The notes: generated by a model not told the origin, from the letters alone. DNA of 64,000 nt from Ophthalmolycus amberensis (GCA_024529925.1 JAFEUB010001014.1:25789-89788), one strand, 5' to 3'. Positions 12,430 through 24,045 are shown, counted from the first letter of the stretch. Made by a program: numbers and translations.

Positions 12430-12690
12430 CCATCCATCCATTATCTTTAACCGCCTGTTCAGGGCCGCGGGGGTCCTGGAGACGATCCTAGCTGACATTG
12501 AGCAAAGGCAGGGTGCACTCTCGAGAGTTCGCCAGACAATCGCAGAGACGGGCAACCTTTTGTGCTTACATCCACAACTACGGGCAATTTAGAGTCTTCA
12601 ATTAACCTAAGCTGCATGTCTTTGGACTGTGGAGAACCCGGAGGGAACCCATGCTGACACGGGGAGAACATGCAAACTCCACACAGAAGA
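12430..12690 (-). mobile_element. tRNA-related interspersed repeat, minus strand, 5'-truncated
   Basis: Read on the minus strand this gives 'ttctgtgtggagtttgcat', 'gttctccccgtgtcagc', 'gtccaaagacatgcag', 'tctaaattgcccgtag' and ends in 'gataatggatggatgg'. It is the same family as the + strand copy at 19024-19300. The tRNA-like head with the B box is absent here. This is a very abundant teleost repeat; I know the sequence pattern but not a certain family name. Confidence 0.8.
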
Positions 12691-12899
12691 CCCGTCAAGC
12701 CTAGTGTGTAGCATTTCCTCTATTAGATTAGATAGGACATAATATCCACAGCTACAGTTTTCATTGGTGTATAATCATCTGAAACTAAGAGTGGTTGTGT
12801 TTTCACTGAGAATAAGCCCTTCATATACATCGTGAGCCGGTACTCTTCATGGAATTCGCCTTATTGCACCACCAAGTTTCTACAGTAGACCACAATGGG
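12691..12899. other. Non-coding, nothing recognised
   Basis: A short spacer between two dispersed repeats with no feature seen. Confidence 0.4.
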
Positions 12900-13240
12900 C
12901 AAACCAAACACTGGACGTTTGGACAGCGGTCAGCGACCTGTCAATCACTGTGTAGCCCCGCCCTAAAGCATCCCCTGCATTATGGTCTGTGTGACTCTAA
13001 ATGGACCATAAGTTACGAGATGAACATCATGCTGTATTGAAGAAGACTTGAAACGAGAGATTGAGACCATAAACTCATGTTTACAATGTTTACTGAGGTA
13101 ATAAATCAAGAGAGAAGTAGAGTCATTTTCTCATAGACTTCAATACAATCAGACTTATTGTTGCAGACAGAGGAAGTCGCCCCCTGCTGGCCATTTGACA
13201 TGATGCAAGTTCAAGGCACTTCAGCATTGGCTCCCCTTTT
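12900..13240 (+). repeat. Dispersed repeat family A, forward copy
   Basis: Defined by comparison inside the window. The segment 'ttgaagaagacttgaaac...gagaccataaactcatg...actgaggtaataaatc...tttctcatagacttc...gtcgccccctg...ggcacttcagcattggct' recurs as a forward copy at 40095-40850 (split by an insertion), as a reverse complement at 15050-15510, and as a fragment at 33768-33860. The copies are clearly homologous but not identical. It is probably a non-autonomous mobile element; no coding sequence is seen. Confidence 0.8.
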
Positions 13241-13480
13241 CAAAACTGGAGGTTTCCACCTGTCCAGAGAGAGCCTTTCACATGCAGAGCCGTCTGACTA
13301 CTGTTGCTCCTTATAGTGTTATTGCGGTATGGATGGCCTCTGAGCGAGGTGAACGATGTTACCACGGTTTGGCACTCTGCCGCTCATGTTACCCCAGTCT
13401 TGGAGGAGTGAGCGGAGGGTATTCAGTTGGTTGAAATCTACATCACTACTAAATTCTACACACTTTCCCTTTAACACATT
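13241..13480. repeat. Dispersed repeat tail, directly after family A
   Basis: 'ggtttggcactctgccg...gtcttggaggagtgagcggagggtattcagttggtt...aaattctacacactttccctttaa' is a pattern I recognise from many teleost non-coding regions, ending in the '...acac..t.cctttaa' terminus. No second full copy occurs here to prove the boundaries; shorter related termini are at about 25080-25105 and 62545-62570. Confidence 0.45.
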
Positions 13481-15049
13481 TTCTTTTATCCGTGGCTAAT
13501 ATTTTACCTCCAAAGCAAACATTTATGTGGAGTCCTGCAATTGCCGATGCAACTGGAGGCCGATAACATCTTACTTGTCCACAATTATTCATGGTGAAAT
13601 AAATCCTCCCAATGAATAGATTTTTGGTAAAATAATGTCATTTTGTTATTCAATCCACTTTGAGAGGTTCTGCGATGAAAGACAGTCAAAGAGCTTGAAT
13701 GTGCATCACACTATTCAAGGACGCAGATCTTCATAGAGCTCTCTCTTTCTGTGTTTTCTCCCACTCACCTTTTCCTTTCTCCTCCCCACTATCTATCTCT
13801 CTCCAGCTCTCAACCCTTTTTTCTGTTCAAGTGCCCTGCTGAAAGAAACGAGGAAGCTTTTAGCCTCTAAGATTACAATCATTCCGTTTTCATTCATCAT
13901 AATTGCTTGCTGATTGCAGTAATTTTAGTGTTCTCTTTAGTGCTTGGTGGGCCACATGCCGCTCGCTCATATTTATGGATGTGCGCTTTGTGTGTTTTTG
14001 AGAGTCAATTTGCCTTTTCAGAGTCTGTAAATGCGAGAGGGCGCACTGCATGCCGCTGTTTGTGAGTCAGAGTTGGGGAAGGGGGGAGGGGGGTCACACT
14101 GTGAAAAATTAGGTGTTTTTGTTAAGGTAAGGACAAAGTAAAAACAGCATTTTTCATGTTTGCACGTATAGAACAAGTGAGCAACACACCGCAACAGAAG
14201 GCGACAAAGTGGCTGTGAAAAGAGAGAAAAACAAAGCGTTTGAGAGACTGTGTCTTACCTGGAGGCGTGTAGAAGTACAGAGTGCAGTTGTCTGATGGAG
14301 AGTTGAAGGACGAGCATGAGAGGCATGAAAGGAAAGAGAGAGGAAGTGGTTGAGACTCAGCGACGGAGAGAGAGTGAAAAATATCAGGAGGGTTACAGAG
14401 AAAGTGAAAAATAAGAAGGAAAAAAACTACTGAAAATGGAGGAGGTGAAAGAAAGATTTTAAGAAACTGAGAGAGCGAGAGAGGCAGTTGTTGTTCCAGT
14501 GTCACTCACGGCCTCCCTGGGGAGTGTTTAGACCTTTAAAATCTCCTTCTCTTTTTTCCCCGCAGGCCGCTAACGCTCCCATCGCCCCCTCACCCCTCCT
14601 TCCCTCCCGCGTTTATCGCTCCTCTTCCCTCCCTTCACTCCTCCACTGCTTCACCTTCACGCTCCTCTCCATTTTCCTTCCTTCCTTCCATCCTCTCCTC
14701 CTTTGATCCCCCCTCCTCCCTCTCTCTGTTCCCACCGACTCTCAGATCCAAGCATTCTTTTCTCGTCTTCTCTCCTGTGAGTGAGTCAGGGAGAGAAACA
14801 GGCGGAGCTAGAAAGGTGCAGCAGAGTGCAGATCTCCGGCCAGGTGTGTCTGCAACAACCACTGCTGTGTTGTTTGTTTGAATGGACACAACCCACAATG
14901 AGGGCCGGACTGGGGGCATAATTCAGGCTGAGAATCTAACTTCGTCCCAGGAGAATCTCCACACATTCACAACAGACCACGAATAGGCTGCTGTGCCCGT
15001 TTTGTTTCTGTTTACTGTTGTTACCAGGTGGCAACCTCCTGTTTTAAAA
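13481..15049. other. Non-coding; long pyrimidine tract
   Basis: 14540-14760 is strongly pyrimidine-rich on the + strand. No exon is supported. The open frame on the minus strand at 14122-14505 is low-complexity leucine/serine/phenylalanine sequence without domain signals. Confidence 0.45.
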
Positions 15050-15510
15050 AGTAAAGCCAATGCTGAAGTGCCTTAAACTTCCATTCTCTCCGTTGTCCAT
15101 CAGAGGGCGACTCCTCTGGTTGTATAGAAGTCTATGAGAAAATGACTCTACTTCTCTCTTGATTTATTACCTCAGTAAACATTGTAAACATGAGTTTATG
15201 GTCTCAATCTCTAGTTTCAAGTCTTCTTCAATACAGCATGATGTTCATTTAGTACATTATGGTCCATTTAGAGTCACACAGACCATAAAGCAGAGTATGC
15301 TTTAGGGCGGGGCTACCTTGTGATTGACAGGCAGCCACTGCAACTTTACCAAGGCTTCACTCCTCCACAGTCCAACCACTGGTTGCAAAGAACCAAAATG
15401 GCGTCGGCCAAAACGCTGCACTCAAGGCTTCAAAACCGGAGTCCACAAACCGGGTGACGTCACCATGACTACATCCACTTCTTCTGTACAGTCTATATAT
15501 TAGCATGGCA
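15050..15510 (-). repeat. Dispersed repeat family A, reverse copy
   Basis: Reverse complement of the 12900-13240 element, longer by about 180 bp. It ends in 'gtgacgtcaccatgactac...ttctgtacagtctatata', the other end of the family. Together with the forward copy it forms an inverted pair separated by about 1.8 kb. Confidence 0.82.
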
Positions 15511-18459
15511 TTATCAAACAGGCAACATATATTTTAGTTTTAACTATGCCCAAAAACTTTCTCTTCCTCTTGCCCCCTTTCTCATTCTCTCTTATTTTCT
15601 CGTCCACTCACACTCCACACACTGAATGAACATTGTGTTGATGCGTATACATGATTGCGACCAATCCGTGATGAAAGTCAGAGATTATACCATCAGGTTA
15701 AACTTGTGCCCCCTACCGGCGGGGGGCGGGTTAAGAGTAGTGGGTCAGCAGTCAATCCATGGCATTATCAAACAGGCAATAAAAGGTGTTGAGAACGTGT
15801 GAGTCACTGCAGCCACGAGAGGTCCTTAGCATGCAGCCTCAACTGAGCACACAAAATATTATGCAGTTTGGTGCATCAGTATATGAGTTTAGCCGTGGAC
15901 AGACACCAAGATGCACATATAACCCATATCGGAAGTTTCAGTGGCTGAATCTGATGGTAACGTTCATACATATGCTGTCATATTGCATCTCCAGTCTACA
16001 TTTCAGGCACGCAGCTGCAGGGGTTTGAAGTGAAACTTCTCCTTAGACATTTTTTGACAAAAGCATTTGGTTAACAAATCCTTGAAAAGTCTCAGGGAGC
16101 CACTCAATCAGCTGCAAGTTTAAAAATGTTCTCTTATCAAAATGGCAGTTGATGGATGGTTGAGCAGGGCTCAGTCTTTCAGCTCTTTCTCTAGCATCAT
16201 TTCAGCAGTTATTGTTGTGATTACAGTCCGTTGGGTCCTCACCTTTTCCTAAATGACTTCTCTGATTCTTTACTGAAGCTTCCTGTGACTGTCTTTACAA
16301 CCACACAGATCAAGCAGGAAGTCTGTCTATCCGTCTCCTCTGCTGTGTTTCAGTCGGCTAAACAGCGCTGGACCCTCGTGGCGCCGGGCCAGGAGAAACG
16401 CTTCCTGTTGTAATATAAATTCTAGTGACAAGTCAAGAAATGGGTGTTTTAAAAAATGGAAGCCAATGTCACAAATGAGAATATGGATCAATGAGCAAAT
16501 AAAAACATGACTTTCAATCAATCAGAACTGAAAAATCGGAAATGAACAAGAGAACTGTTAATGTACGCGAAACTAAACCTAATGTAAGACTTTTTTTGTA
16601 TCAATCCTATTGTATGGAACACAGTTGTAATGGTTATAATATTTTCTCTCTTGATTTAACAACTGAATTCATCATTCGGGGAATGCAGTTTTTGGCCTGT
16701 AAAAAGTGAGTGATCAGTTTTTTTCACAGCAATATTGTAAATGTTGAATTTTTTTGGTCCTCACCTTCCGCGAGAGACTCTCAGCTGCTAAAAGTTAGTC
16801 TACCTTGGTCTGATCGCAAATATTTCGTATTCAAATCTACGATACGTTTCTTAATCTTAAACTACCTGGTACCCCTAAAGCTGAAGTATGCCGAAAATGT
16901 AGCGTCTGAGTGCCATACATTTTGTCATCAGAGGGAAAACACATGGTTCTGTGTGGACGTCCGCGTATCGGCGATTTGTTGTGACGATACAAATTGTAGC
17001 ATATCTATTGTCTGGACCACATCCTCCAAGTGGACAGTAGAAAGAGAACGCGTCCGTGGTGTGCGTTTGGGACTATGGCCGACACTCAAGTAGATGATTC
17101 ACACATATCCACCATTTCGGTGGCGTAAATACAGTATGGCCTAAATTAGTCTGACAAATTGCCTTGCCTCTTGTTTGATTTGGTTCTTCATGTTTCCCAC
17201 TCTGTGACTTGTGATGTAGATTCCTGAACATTAGAAGCAGCCTATTACGGTAGTTACCTGTGTTTCTGTGGTGCATGAATCTGTGTGTGTGTGTGTGTGT
17301 AACAATGTTATTTTTTTGTTTGGCTGTTGTATTTTTGTATCCATGTTGTGTAACAGGGAGAGCTGGTTAAGTGCAGGCCTTCAGCACAATGTGTTTCTCT
17401 GATGGCTTATACAGCCCACACAATGGAGTGTTTGATAAGAGAGAGCAACGGAGCACTTTAGACAGGGACTGTTGTTTCAATTTCATTTGAATTGCGCGTG
17501 ATACGGTAGCAATTTCTCACCACGAGTGTCACAAAGATAACAGCATTATATCTGGCGTGTTTTGCTACCGAGCGAGGGAGTGAGAAATGGACAGAAACAG
17601 ACAGAGCTAAGCAGGAGTGAAGGTCTGCTGCAGTGTGCCTGGTTCCCACCCACTCATTTTCACATCTAAAAGGCAACGCTACAAAATGAAGCCCGAGCTA
17701 TTGATTTAACAATATCAATGTTTGATAATTCATATAAATATTTCAGCAGGAACCAGCACCGCCTCGCTGATGGGGAAATCGAGCTGCATTTCGGATAAAG
17801 ATTGCCTGTAATGGATAGAGTTGAATGGAAGTGAAGGGTGCAGTCCTCAAAGGTGAGAACAGATGAGGACGTGTGGATCCCGGAACAGATAGGAAGAGAC
17901 AGTGGGAGGGTTGACTCACCACTACAGCATGTGGGAGATTTAAAACTTTAACCAAAAAGCTACAGTAGAGGCAAAGTTTTTCAAGGTTTGCTTACACCTA
18001 GACATGGAACAAACTTTAAGTTAATGGGCAAAACGTTCTCCAAGTTCTCCAGCTTCTGGTATACTTAATGTTCTCCTCCACCAACACTCCTCTGTACAAC
18101 CCTGTCACCGCACTAGAATGCTTGGATTGGATACTTCTGCCAAACCTCAGGATTGCGTTCAGTGGGAACATTTTTTTACGTTTAATTCTAACATTTTCAA
18201 AATGTTCACTTTCTACAATATCTGCACAGGGCAACTGGTGAGATTAAGGTTCGAAAATATATAGCAGTTTTGACAGATTACACACTGCTGACGGTTGATA
18301 AAAAGGCCGGCATTAATAAGGTCTCCAGACACCCTACATGTCCATCCAACCCAACCTCCACACCATTACTTTACATTATGTCCTGTTTTGCCAAGGAACA
18401 ATGGTATTGGTGCAGAATTGTCTGATATTGCTTCAGTAACATAGAGTGCTGAGGGATGA
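15511..18459. other. Non-coding, nothing recognised
   Basis: A 17282-17300 (TG)n tract is the only clear feature. An open frame of 127 codons at 16710-17093 (+) has no recognisable motif, lies in AT-rich sequence and is probably chance. I looked for immunoglobulin-domain exons of the nectin gene here and saw none. Confidence 0.4.
17282..17300. repeat. (TG)n microsatellite
   Basis: Nine or ten TG units. Confidence 0.8.
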
Positions 18460-18760
18460 CGTTTTTTTTTGGAGGCCAACCCAGAAGTTAGCATCGCACT
18501 GGTTCACTCGAGAAAAAGCCAATGAGATTTTTCCCATTGGATTATTGCAGAAAAGAAGCTCTGTGGCAAACAAACGTTTATGATACTTGTACGTTTAATT
18601 CGGCAAGATGATCTTCACAAATGAAAACCACTTTTATAATTTTTAAAGCGTGAATGCAATCACCAGAAGTAGAATGCTAGGCTATAAGGGAACGAGTAAA
18701 CACAACCAGGCTGTAAAGGCGGACTAGTGTTCTCGTGATGACGTTTAGTCGTCTCATTCA
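18460..18760 (+). repeat. Dispersed repeat family C
   Basis: Shares blocks in the same order with 45020-45147 plus 48072-48170: 'ggattattgcagaaaa', 'gtggcaaacaaac', 'aagcgtgaatgcaatc.', 'ggctata..ggaac', 'gtaaacacaac', 'aaaggcggactagtgttc', 'gatgacgtt'. This copy is uninterrupted and shows where the other was split by a hAT element. Class unknown. Confidence 0.7.
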
Positions 18761-19023
18761 GCCACTTGTTAGCAACCGCCTTTTTGTCTTCAAACTAAAT
18801 GTTGAGATCTTTTCAGCTTGTGTCAAACACAGACCTTATATCAGTCATCGAACCAAAAACAACCAACAAACCAAAAACTTCAAGATGAGGGAAAAGTGCA
18901 AAAATGCTGACTCATTTCCTGGTTTTAGGACTTATTCCTGCAACAGTAGATCATTAGATTACATGTTTCGTCAAAGCTTATTACCTGACATAGCATTTTT
19001 GTATGGCAGGTAATTGTAAAATG
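18761..19023. other. Non-coding spacer
   Basis: A 92-codon open frame crosses it but shows no recognisable protein feature. Confidence 0.4.
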
Positions 19024-19300
19024 CAGCAAGATTGTGTTGTGATTAGCTCTGTCGCCTCACAGCAGGAGGGATACTGGTTCGAAACCCGGGCTGGACGGCC
19101 CTTCTGTGTGGAACTTGCATGTTCTCCCAGTGTCAGCCTGGGTTTTCAACGGGTTTCCTCCCACAGTCCAAAGACATGCAGAATTGAAGAATCTAAATTG
19201 CACTAGGTGTGAATGTGAGCGTGAATGGTTGACTGTTTCTGTGTCAGCCCTGTGATAGTCTGTGTACCCTCCCTTTGCCCAATGTCAACGGAAAAGCTTT
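19024..19300 (+). mobile_element. tRNA-derived SINE-like repeat with B box
   Basis: Begins with a tRNA-like head, 'gattagctctgtcgcctcacagcaggagg', and carries a near-perfect Pol III B box GGTTCGAAACC at 19076-19086. It is followed by 'ctgtgtggaacttgcatgttctccc', 'tcccacagtccaaagacatgcag' and 'aatgtgagcgtgaatggtt'. It is homologous to the minus-strand copy at 12430-12690. The copy is diverged and not a functional tRNA: the head has no plausible complete cloverleaf. Confidence 0.82.
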
Positions 19301-19703
19301 TCAGATCCAGCGATAAGACTCATGTGGCCATCGGTGTCTCGAGTGAGCAAGAAGAACGGTGTAACTACATTTGAGAGAGCTTTCTCTGTTCCTCTGTTCA
19401 CTGTCGTCCAAGTTGTGCTTACATTTTGCTAACTAACAGCAGAGTAAACTCCAGGAGATTTGACTTGCGAGGCATCATCCTGTTACTGCTTCCCAAAGCA
19501 CTCCACGTTGTTCCCTCTGAAACCTGTTAGCAAGAACCCTTTGGACTGCTTTAAATCTTACAAAATAAAATCCCACTCATTGCAAACTAAGCATTCACAA
19601 AAACTAGGATCGTTCTCTCACGATGTATTCTGCTCTCATATTCTGATGCTGTTTTTCGGTGCTCGTTCAAAAGTTTTGTTATTAATGAACTTCCATGCTT
19701 ATG
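19301..19703. other. Non-coding spacer
   Basis: No repeat or exon recognised; a 106-codon frame at 19460-19780 runs into the LINE tail and is not credible. Confidence 0.4.
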
Positions 19704-20945
19704 TAAAGCAAGGCAAGGCAAGGCAAGTTTATTTGTATAGCACATTTCAACAACAAGGTAATTCAAAGTGCTTCACATGAAACCATTAAAAGCATAAAGG
19801 CAAAAGTAAAGGAGATTTAAAACATACATTGAAACAATAAAAACAGTCATTAAAACACAAAATAGCGTGGGACTCCAACCCCGCCTCGGGACTCTAACCC
19901 GGCCTCTCTGAGGTCTTAATCGATGTCTCCCTGAGACATTACGCTGTACGCAATCAGCCATACACTGCCGCAATTCTGCAACTACTCGCACACAAACCAC
20001 GTCTGGAAAAGATCTCTGCCGATCTGCGTTTTATAGTGTACGCTTTGCACGAACTCGGTCCCGAAGGAAATGGCGATATATTGTGCAGTTCTTTTATATA
20101 GCGTGGGACTCCAACCCCGCCTCGGGACTCTAACCCGGCCTCTCTGAGGTCTTAATTCAAAGTGCTTCACATAAAACCATTAAAAGCATCAAAACATAAG
20201 GCAAAAGAAAAGGAGATTTAACAGCAATTAAGAACAGTGTAAGAAATAAAATTCAGTAGTAAAATGCAGAAATGCAGGAAATTGATTAATATGTTAATTG
20301 AATGTGGTTCAATTAAAGGCAGCAGCAAACAGAAAAGTCTTCAATCTTGATTTAAATGAGCTGAGGGTCTCAGCAGACCTGCAGCTTTCTGGGACTTTGT
20401 TCCAGATATGTGGAGCAGAAAAACTGAACGCTGCTTCTGCATGTTTAGTTCTGACTCTGGGAACAGAAAGTAGACCGGTCCCAGACGACCTGAGGGGTCG
20501 GGATGGTTCATAAGGTAGCAGCAGATCAGAGATGTATTTTGGCCCTAAACCATTCAGTGCTTTGTAAACCAACAGCAGGATTTTAAAGTCAATTCTTTGT
20601 TGGACAGGAAGCCAGTGCAAAGACATCAGAACTGGAGTGATGTGATCCACCCTCCTGGTCTTAGTGAGGACTCGAGCTGCAGCGTTCTGAATCAGCTGCA
20701 GCTTTCTGACAGACTTTTTACAGAGACCTGTAAACACACCGTTACAGTAGTCCAGTCTGCTGAAGATAAATGCGTGGACAAGTTTTTCCAAATCCTGTTG
20801 AGACATAAGTCCTCTAATCCTAGATATATTCTTCAGGTGATAGTAGGCTGATTTTGTAATTGTCTTGATATGGCTGTTCAGGTTGAGGTCTGAATCCATA
20901 ACTACACCTAGATTTCTGGCTTGGTTTGTGGGTTTTAACATCAGT
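19704..20945 (-). mobile_element. L2-type LINE 3' end, minus strand, mosaic
   Basis: On the minus strand, an open segment of about 210 codons (20941 to 20309) encodes the C-terminal part of an L2-clade reverse transcriptase. It has the conserved blocks NLGVVMDSDL, SRLDYCNGV, LQLIQNAAARVL, HITPVLMSLHWLPV, KILLLVYKALNG and the closing F.SRLKTFLF. EN and catalytic RT blocks are absent, so the element is 5'-truncated. The 3' UTR follows and ends at 19704 with a (TTGCC)n-type microsatellite tail (seen as GCAAG repeats on +). The 3' UTR is duplicated: 'ttcaaagtgcttcacat.aaaccattaaaagcat' occurs at about 19760 and 20157, separated by a segment with 59-bp direct repeats. This suggests two tail copies or a rearrangement. 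Confidence 0.9.
19862..20156. repeat. Insert bounded by 59-bp identical direct repeats
   Basis: Positions 19862-19920 and 20098-20156 are identical over 59 bp (starting ATAGCGTGGGACTCC, ending GAGGTCTTAAT), with 177 bp of unrelated sequence between them. The repeats sit between two copies of the LINE 3' UTR. They could be the terminal repeats of a small insertion or the result of a recent duplication. Confidence 0.85.
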
Positions 20946-22713
20946 GATTGAAGCTGAGCGGTGATTTAAGTCAATTTATGTTATTTGTCCACTTATACCG
21001 ACTGGTATTTGCCAGAAACTGGTCCTGAAATGGCATTATTTATTAGAAAAAATATATATTTTCAATATCAGTAACCCAACTTTTCCCGAAATTATATTTA
21101 GCCGTGTATTCAGAGATCTGGCATTTCCATTCTGCTTTAACTCGACGCACTCATCAACACAGATGGATGGAAATGCACTCACTGTTGCAATGTGCAGTTT
21201 GATAGCTCTGTTGGCCTGCAGTGAGAGGAACAGGTGTGTTCGATGAGGACAGCGGCTGATGCTTCCTGCCTGTTCAGGGATGTAATGAGTAAGAAAGGTG
21301 TGAGTAATCCGTCTTCTGGGGTGCACTCCACTCTTCTCTCGCTCTCTCCTTGAGGGCCGTGTAAGCTTGAAACAGAACGCCACCTGCTGGTGAGGAGGTG
21401 GAGGAGGAGTCTTCCTCACTCTGTGATGAAAAGCATAGTTCCAGCTACTCTGTCACCTGCCTCTATTTTGTCACGTATGACTTGTTGCAAGTAGTTTCTA
21501 CAGATGTAATTTATTTTTGGCCACCCCAAGATACAATGGAGATGAATTTAAATGAATTTCGGAAGGAATCAAATAATTAAAACTAATTGCATTTGAAACA
21601 CTCAAAATGGAACTTGCCTTTTCTGGAAACAATCAGTCATTTTTTAAGGACTATTTCTTTGGTAGAAAGATTGATTTGGGACGAGCTGAACCTAATTGTT
21701 TTTGTTTCTGCATCATTTTTTTATATTTCTTTATATTTTTTTGATCCCTCCATGCTAACAGTTCTTTGACCTGAAGATAGGCAGTAAAGGATGATATCAC
21801 TTCTGGCAGATGCAAATGTGTTTTTTTAATATATTCAAATACATTCTGGTGTTTCACGAGCTGCAGTTCGAGGGAAGACTCAATACTGTACTGCAAATTG
21901 AAGTACAGTTTGTTTCTCGCAGCAGTAAAAACTGCGCTTCATTCCCGCTGAATAATCATACGCGCCTCAGCTAAAATGTATGTAGTAGAGCTAAATGAGT
22001 GCAAATCATGGGGGCAGTTATCCTTTTATCATCTCTGTATCAAACGTGGCGGAGTGCTGTTACTTCGGTGCTGGTGATGAAATATGATTTTCCCAACAAA
22101 GAGGACCAAACAACCTGTGGAAATAATTCAACCCTCTTTGTTGTTGCTGCCAAAATCCGCGTTGCAGCCGATGATTGTGCAGAACCCTCTGTGGTGGTGG
22201 TGGTGGTTGTTGTTTGCAGCTGCTGTCAGCCTCTTCAAATGAAAAAAAAGCATCGCTGTAATTAGATGCTTTTACAGTCAATTTAGATGCCTTGCGACCC
22301 ATCCGCCAATTACAAACAGGCTCTTAATTGAAGGGAGGGGTCGAGGTCAGCGTGACACTCAGCTGATGAGGCTGCGATGCCAAGAATTCCGCCGTTCGTG
22401 AGTGTTGGCGCACAGCAAAGGGCTTTGAGCTGAGACCTCCGATTGAATTCTTAATGCTTATGTGGCACCACAGAGGCACACGCTGAACAGAAACACTATT
22501 GATTACCTGCTCATCATCCCTGCTGTGATTTGTCACGAGGCTTACACATATTCAATCAAACCAAACTTGTTCCTGCGTGTGGTGCGTTTTTGTTGCTGGG
22601 CCACGGAACAATACAAATACAAGTGAGTGGAACAAGCAGAGTCCCTGTAAAATTCAAACAAATTGCTGATTTGAAAAATACCCTCTCTGTTTCTTCTTCT
22701 CGCCCCATAACAG
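20946..22713. other. Non-coding, presumed intron upstream of the nectin membrane exon
   Basis: No exon is recognised. A (TGG)n-like run lies at 22190-22210. The open frame that continues upstream from the membrane exon to 22530 reads through the intron and has no immunoglobulin-like features; the acceptor at 22712-22713 marks the real exon start. Confidence 0.5.
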
Positions 22714-22843
22714 AGGAGGAGAGGCAGATCACTCCGGGGCCATCGTCGGGTGCCGTCATCGGAGGTATCCTCGGCGCCCTCGCCTTGATCGGCATCATCG
22801 TCGGCACTGTCTACTACATCCGCAAGCGCCAGGAGGACGGAGA
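22714..22843 (+). CDS. nectin2: Nectin (nectin-2-like), transmembrane exon
   Basis: This is the exon for the membrane-spanning segment of a nectin, an immunoglobulin-superfamily adhesion receptor of adherens junctions. The translation begins in phase 2 with EERQITPGPSS, then the hydrophobic helix AVIGGILGALALIGIIVG..YYI, and a basic stop-transfer RKRQ followed by EDGE. The exon is bounded by an acceptor (ttcttctcgccccataacAG) and a strong donor (GTAAGT at 22844). The sequence AVIGGI at the helix start and the GPP.KPP.P motif of the next exon match the delta-type human nectin-2 arrangement as I remember it. Upstream exons with the V and two C2 immunoglobulin domains and the signal peptide were not found in the window, so the gene is partial here. 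The sub-family call (nectin-2 rather than another nectin or a PVR-like paralogue) is likely but not certain. Confidence 0.85.
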
Positions 22844-23987
22844 GTAAGTCTTCATTAGCGTCTACTTCATCGTCTCTAAAATATAGGGAGCATTGCTCAT
22901 TCAGGCTTGTTGCATGTCACGAGTCGGCCCAGCGGGGAAAGTAGCTCGCTCACCTGAGGTCGGTGTGAGGCCGCGTGGAGATTTTACTCCCTAAAATGCT
23001 CGGTACTCTGAACCCATGCTCGGACAATGCTGCTCATGGTCTAACTCACTGTATCCATGGCAACTTTCTGTTTCTTGTAAAGGTTAATCTGTTCGTACGG
23101 TGGAGACTTTCAACGTGACATTTACCAAAATAGGCTACTATGCTGAAAAAAAAACAAAAAAAAGATTTTATTGATGTTTTTCATTTTTCCAATTTTGGAT
23201 GCCCAATTGAATATGAAGAGAACACTTGATACACAGATTGCGAGGCCTCAGCCATCTTCAAACTGTTTTGATCTCAGCTGCACCTGTAAAGTTTGGTTAC
23301 TCCCTCTTGCACAACGAAATCTGTCCTCAGACAGACGGCTGAATATAAAACATCTGGCAAAGTAGTCTCAGTCTCATAATATTACATGAAATGACTGTAA
23401 AATGATATTAAAGCCTCAAATGTGACCTACAGGGGGGAACCTGGTACAGGTGTTGTATCAAACACTGTTTCCCGCAACCTAAACGTGAAATAACCCAAAC
23501 AATCGCGCTATGACTTTAACTTTAAGGAGGGAAACACTGCTTAATGGGGGAACTGACTTTGATGTCACACCTGGTCCGTTGGGCTGGGTTTTTTTTTACG
23601 AATCCCAGAGCTGATGGAAAGCGTGAAGGGCCACATATCGTTTATACAAGGTCTCCAGTTCAGCTGGTGCCTTGTCGCTTGGAGAAATCTCTATTAAGAC
23701 CAAAGAATAAAAAGACTTTATTTTCCTGCCAGTACAAATAATCTGCTCTAGGGTTCAAGTGCAAAAACCTTTAAGACAAATCTCACCGCTTTAATTCAGA
23801 AAACATTCTGCCATTTAAAAGAGTGATTATAGAGTCTGGACTGGTTTATGGCACAATGTTTCAAGACCTTCTACGGCTGTGCCTCTCGGTGGCCCGGCTT
23901 GTTTCTTTGTTTCGCACAAAAGAAAATGTGATGTGTGAACGAAACAACAATCAGCGCCACATTGTCTTTTGTCTTTTCTCCAATCAG
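22844..23987 (+). other. Intron of the nectin gene (1144 bp)
   Basis: GT-AG intron of phase 2: GA at the end of the previous exon is completed by G of the next one. No repeat family was recognised inside, apart from an A-rich run at 23144-23164. Confidence 0.85.
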
Positions 23988-24045
23988 GGGCCCCCCCAAG
24001 CACAAGCCCCCTCCCCCTGTGAAGGCAGGCAGCTCAACAGAGATG
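23988..24045 (+). CDS. nectin2: Nectin (nectin-2-like), juxtamembrane exon
   Basis: A 58-bp exon that continues the reading frame exactly from the membrane exon: its first G completes a Glu codon, then it reads GPPKHKPPPPVKAGSSTEM. It is flanked by a pyrimidine-rich acceptor (ttttctccaatcAG) and donor GTGAGT. A short proline/lysine-rich segment just inside the membrane, ending in E-M at an exon boundary, is also present in human nectin-2 delta, which supports the sub-family call. It is cytoplasmic; the PPPP run could bind SH3 or WW domains, but that is speculation. Confidence 0.85.

Noticed and set aside
14122..14505. Minus-strand 127-codon frame
   Set aside because: Low-complexity Leu/Ser/Phe sequence opposite a purine-rich tract.
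16710..17093. Possible 127-codon gene
   Set aside because: No recognisable motif, AT-rich setting, no splice or promoter evidence.
19024..19300. tRNA gene suggested by a perfect-looking B box
   Set aside because: No full cloverleaf, and the downstream sequence is a known interspersed-repeat body shared with 12430-12690.
22530..22713. Upstream extension of the membrane exon to an ATG at 22530
   Set aside because: A good acceptor lies at 22712-22713, and the extension has no signal peptide or immunoglobulin features, so it is read-through into the intron.
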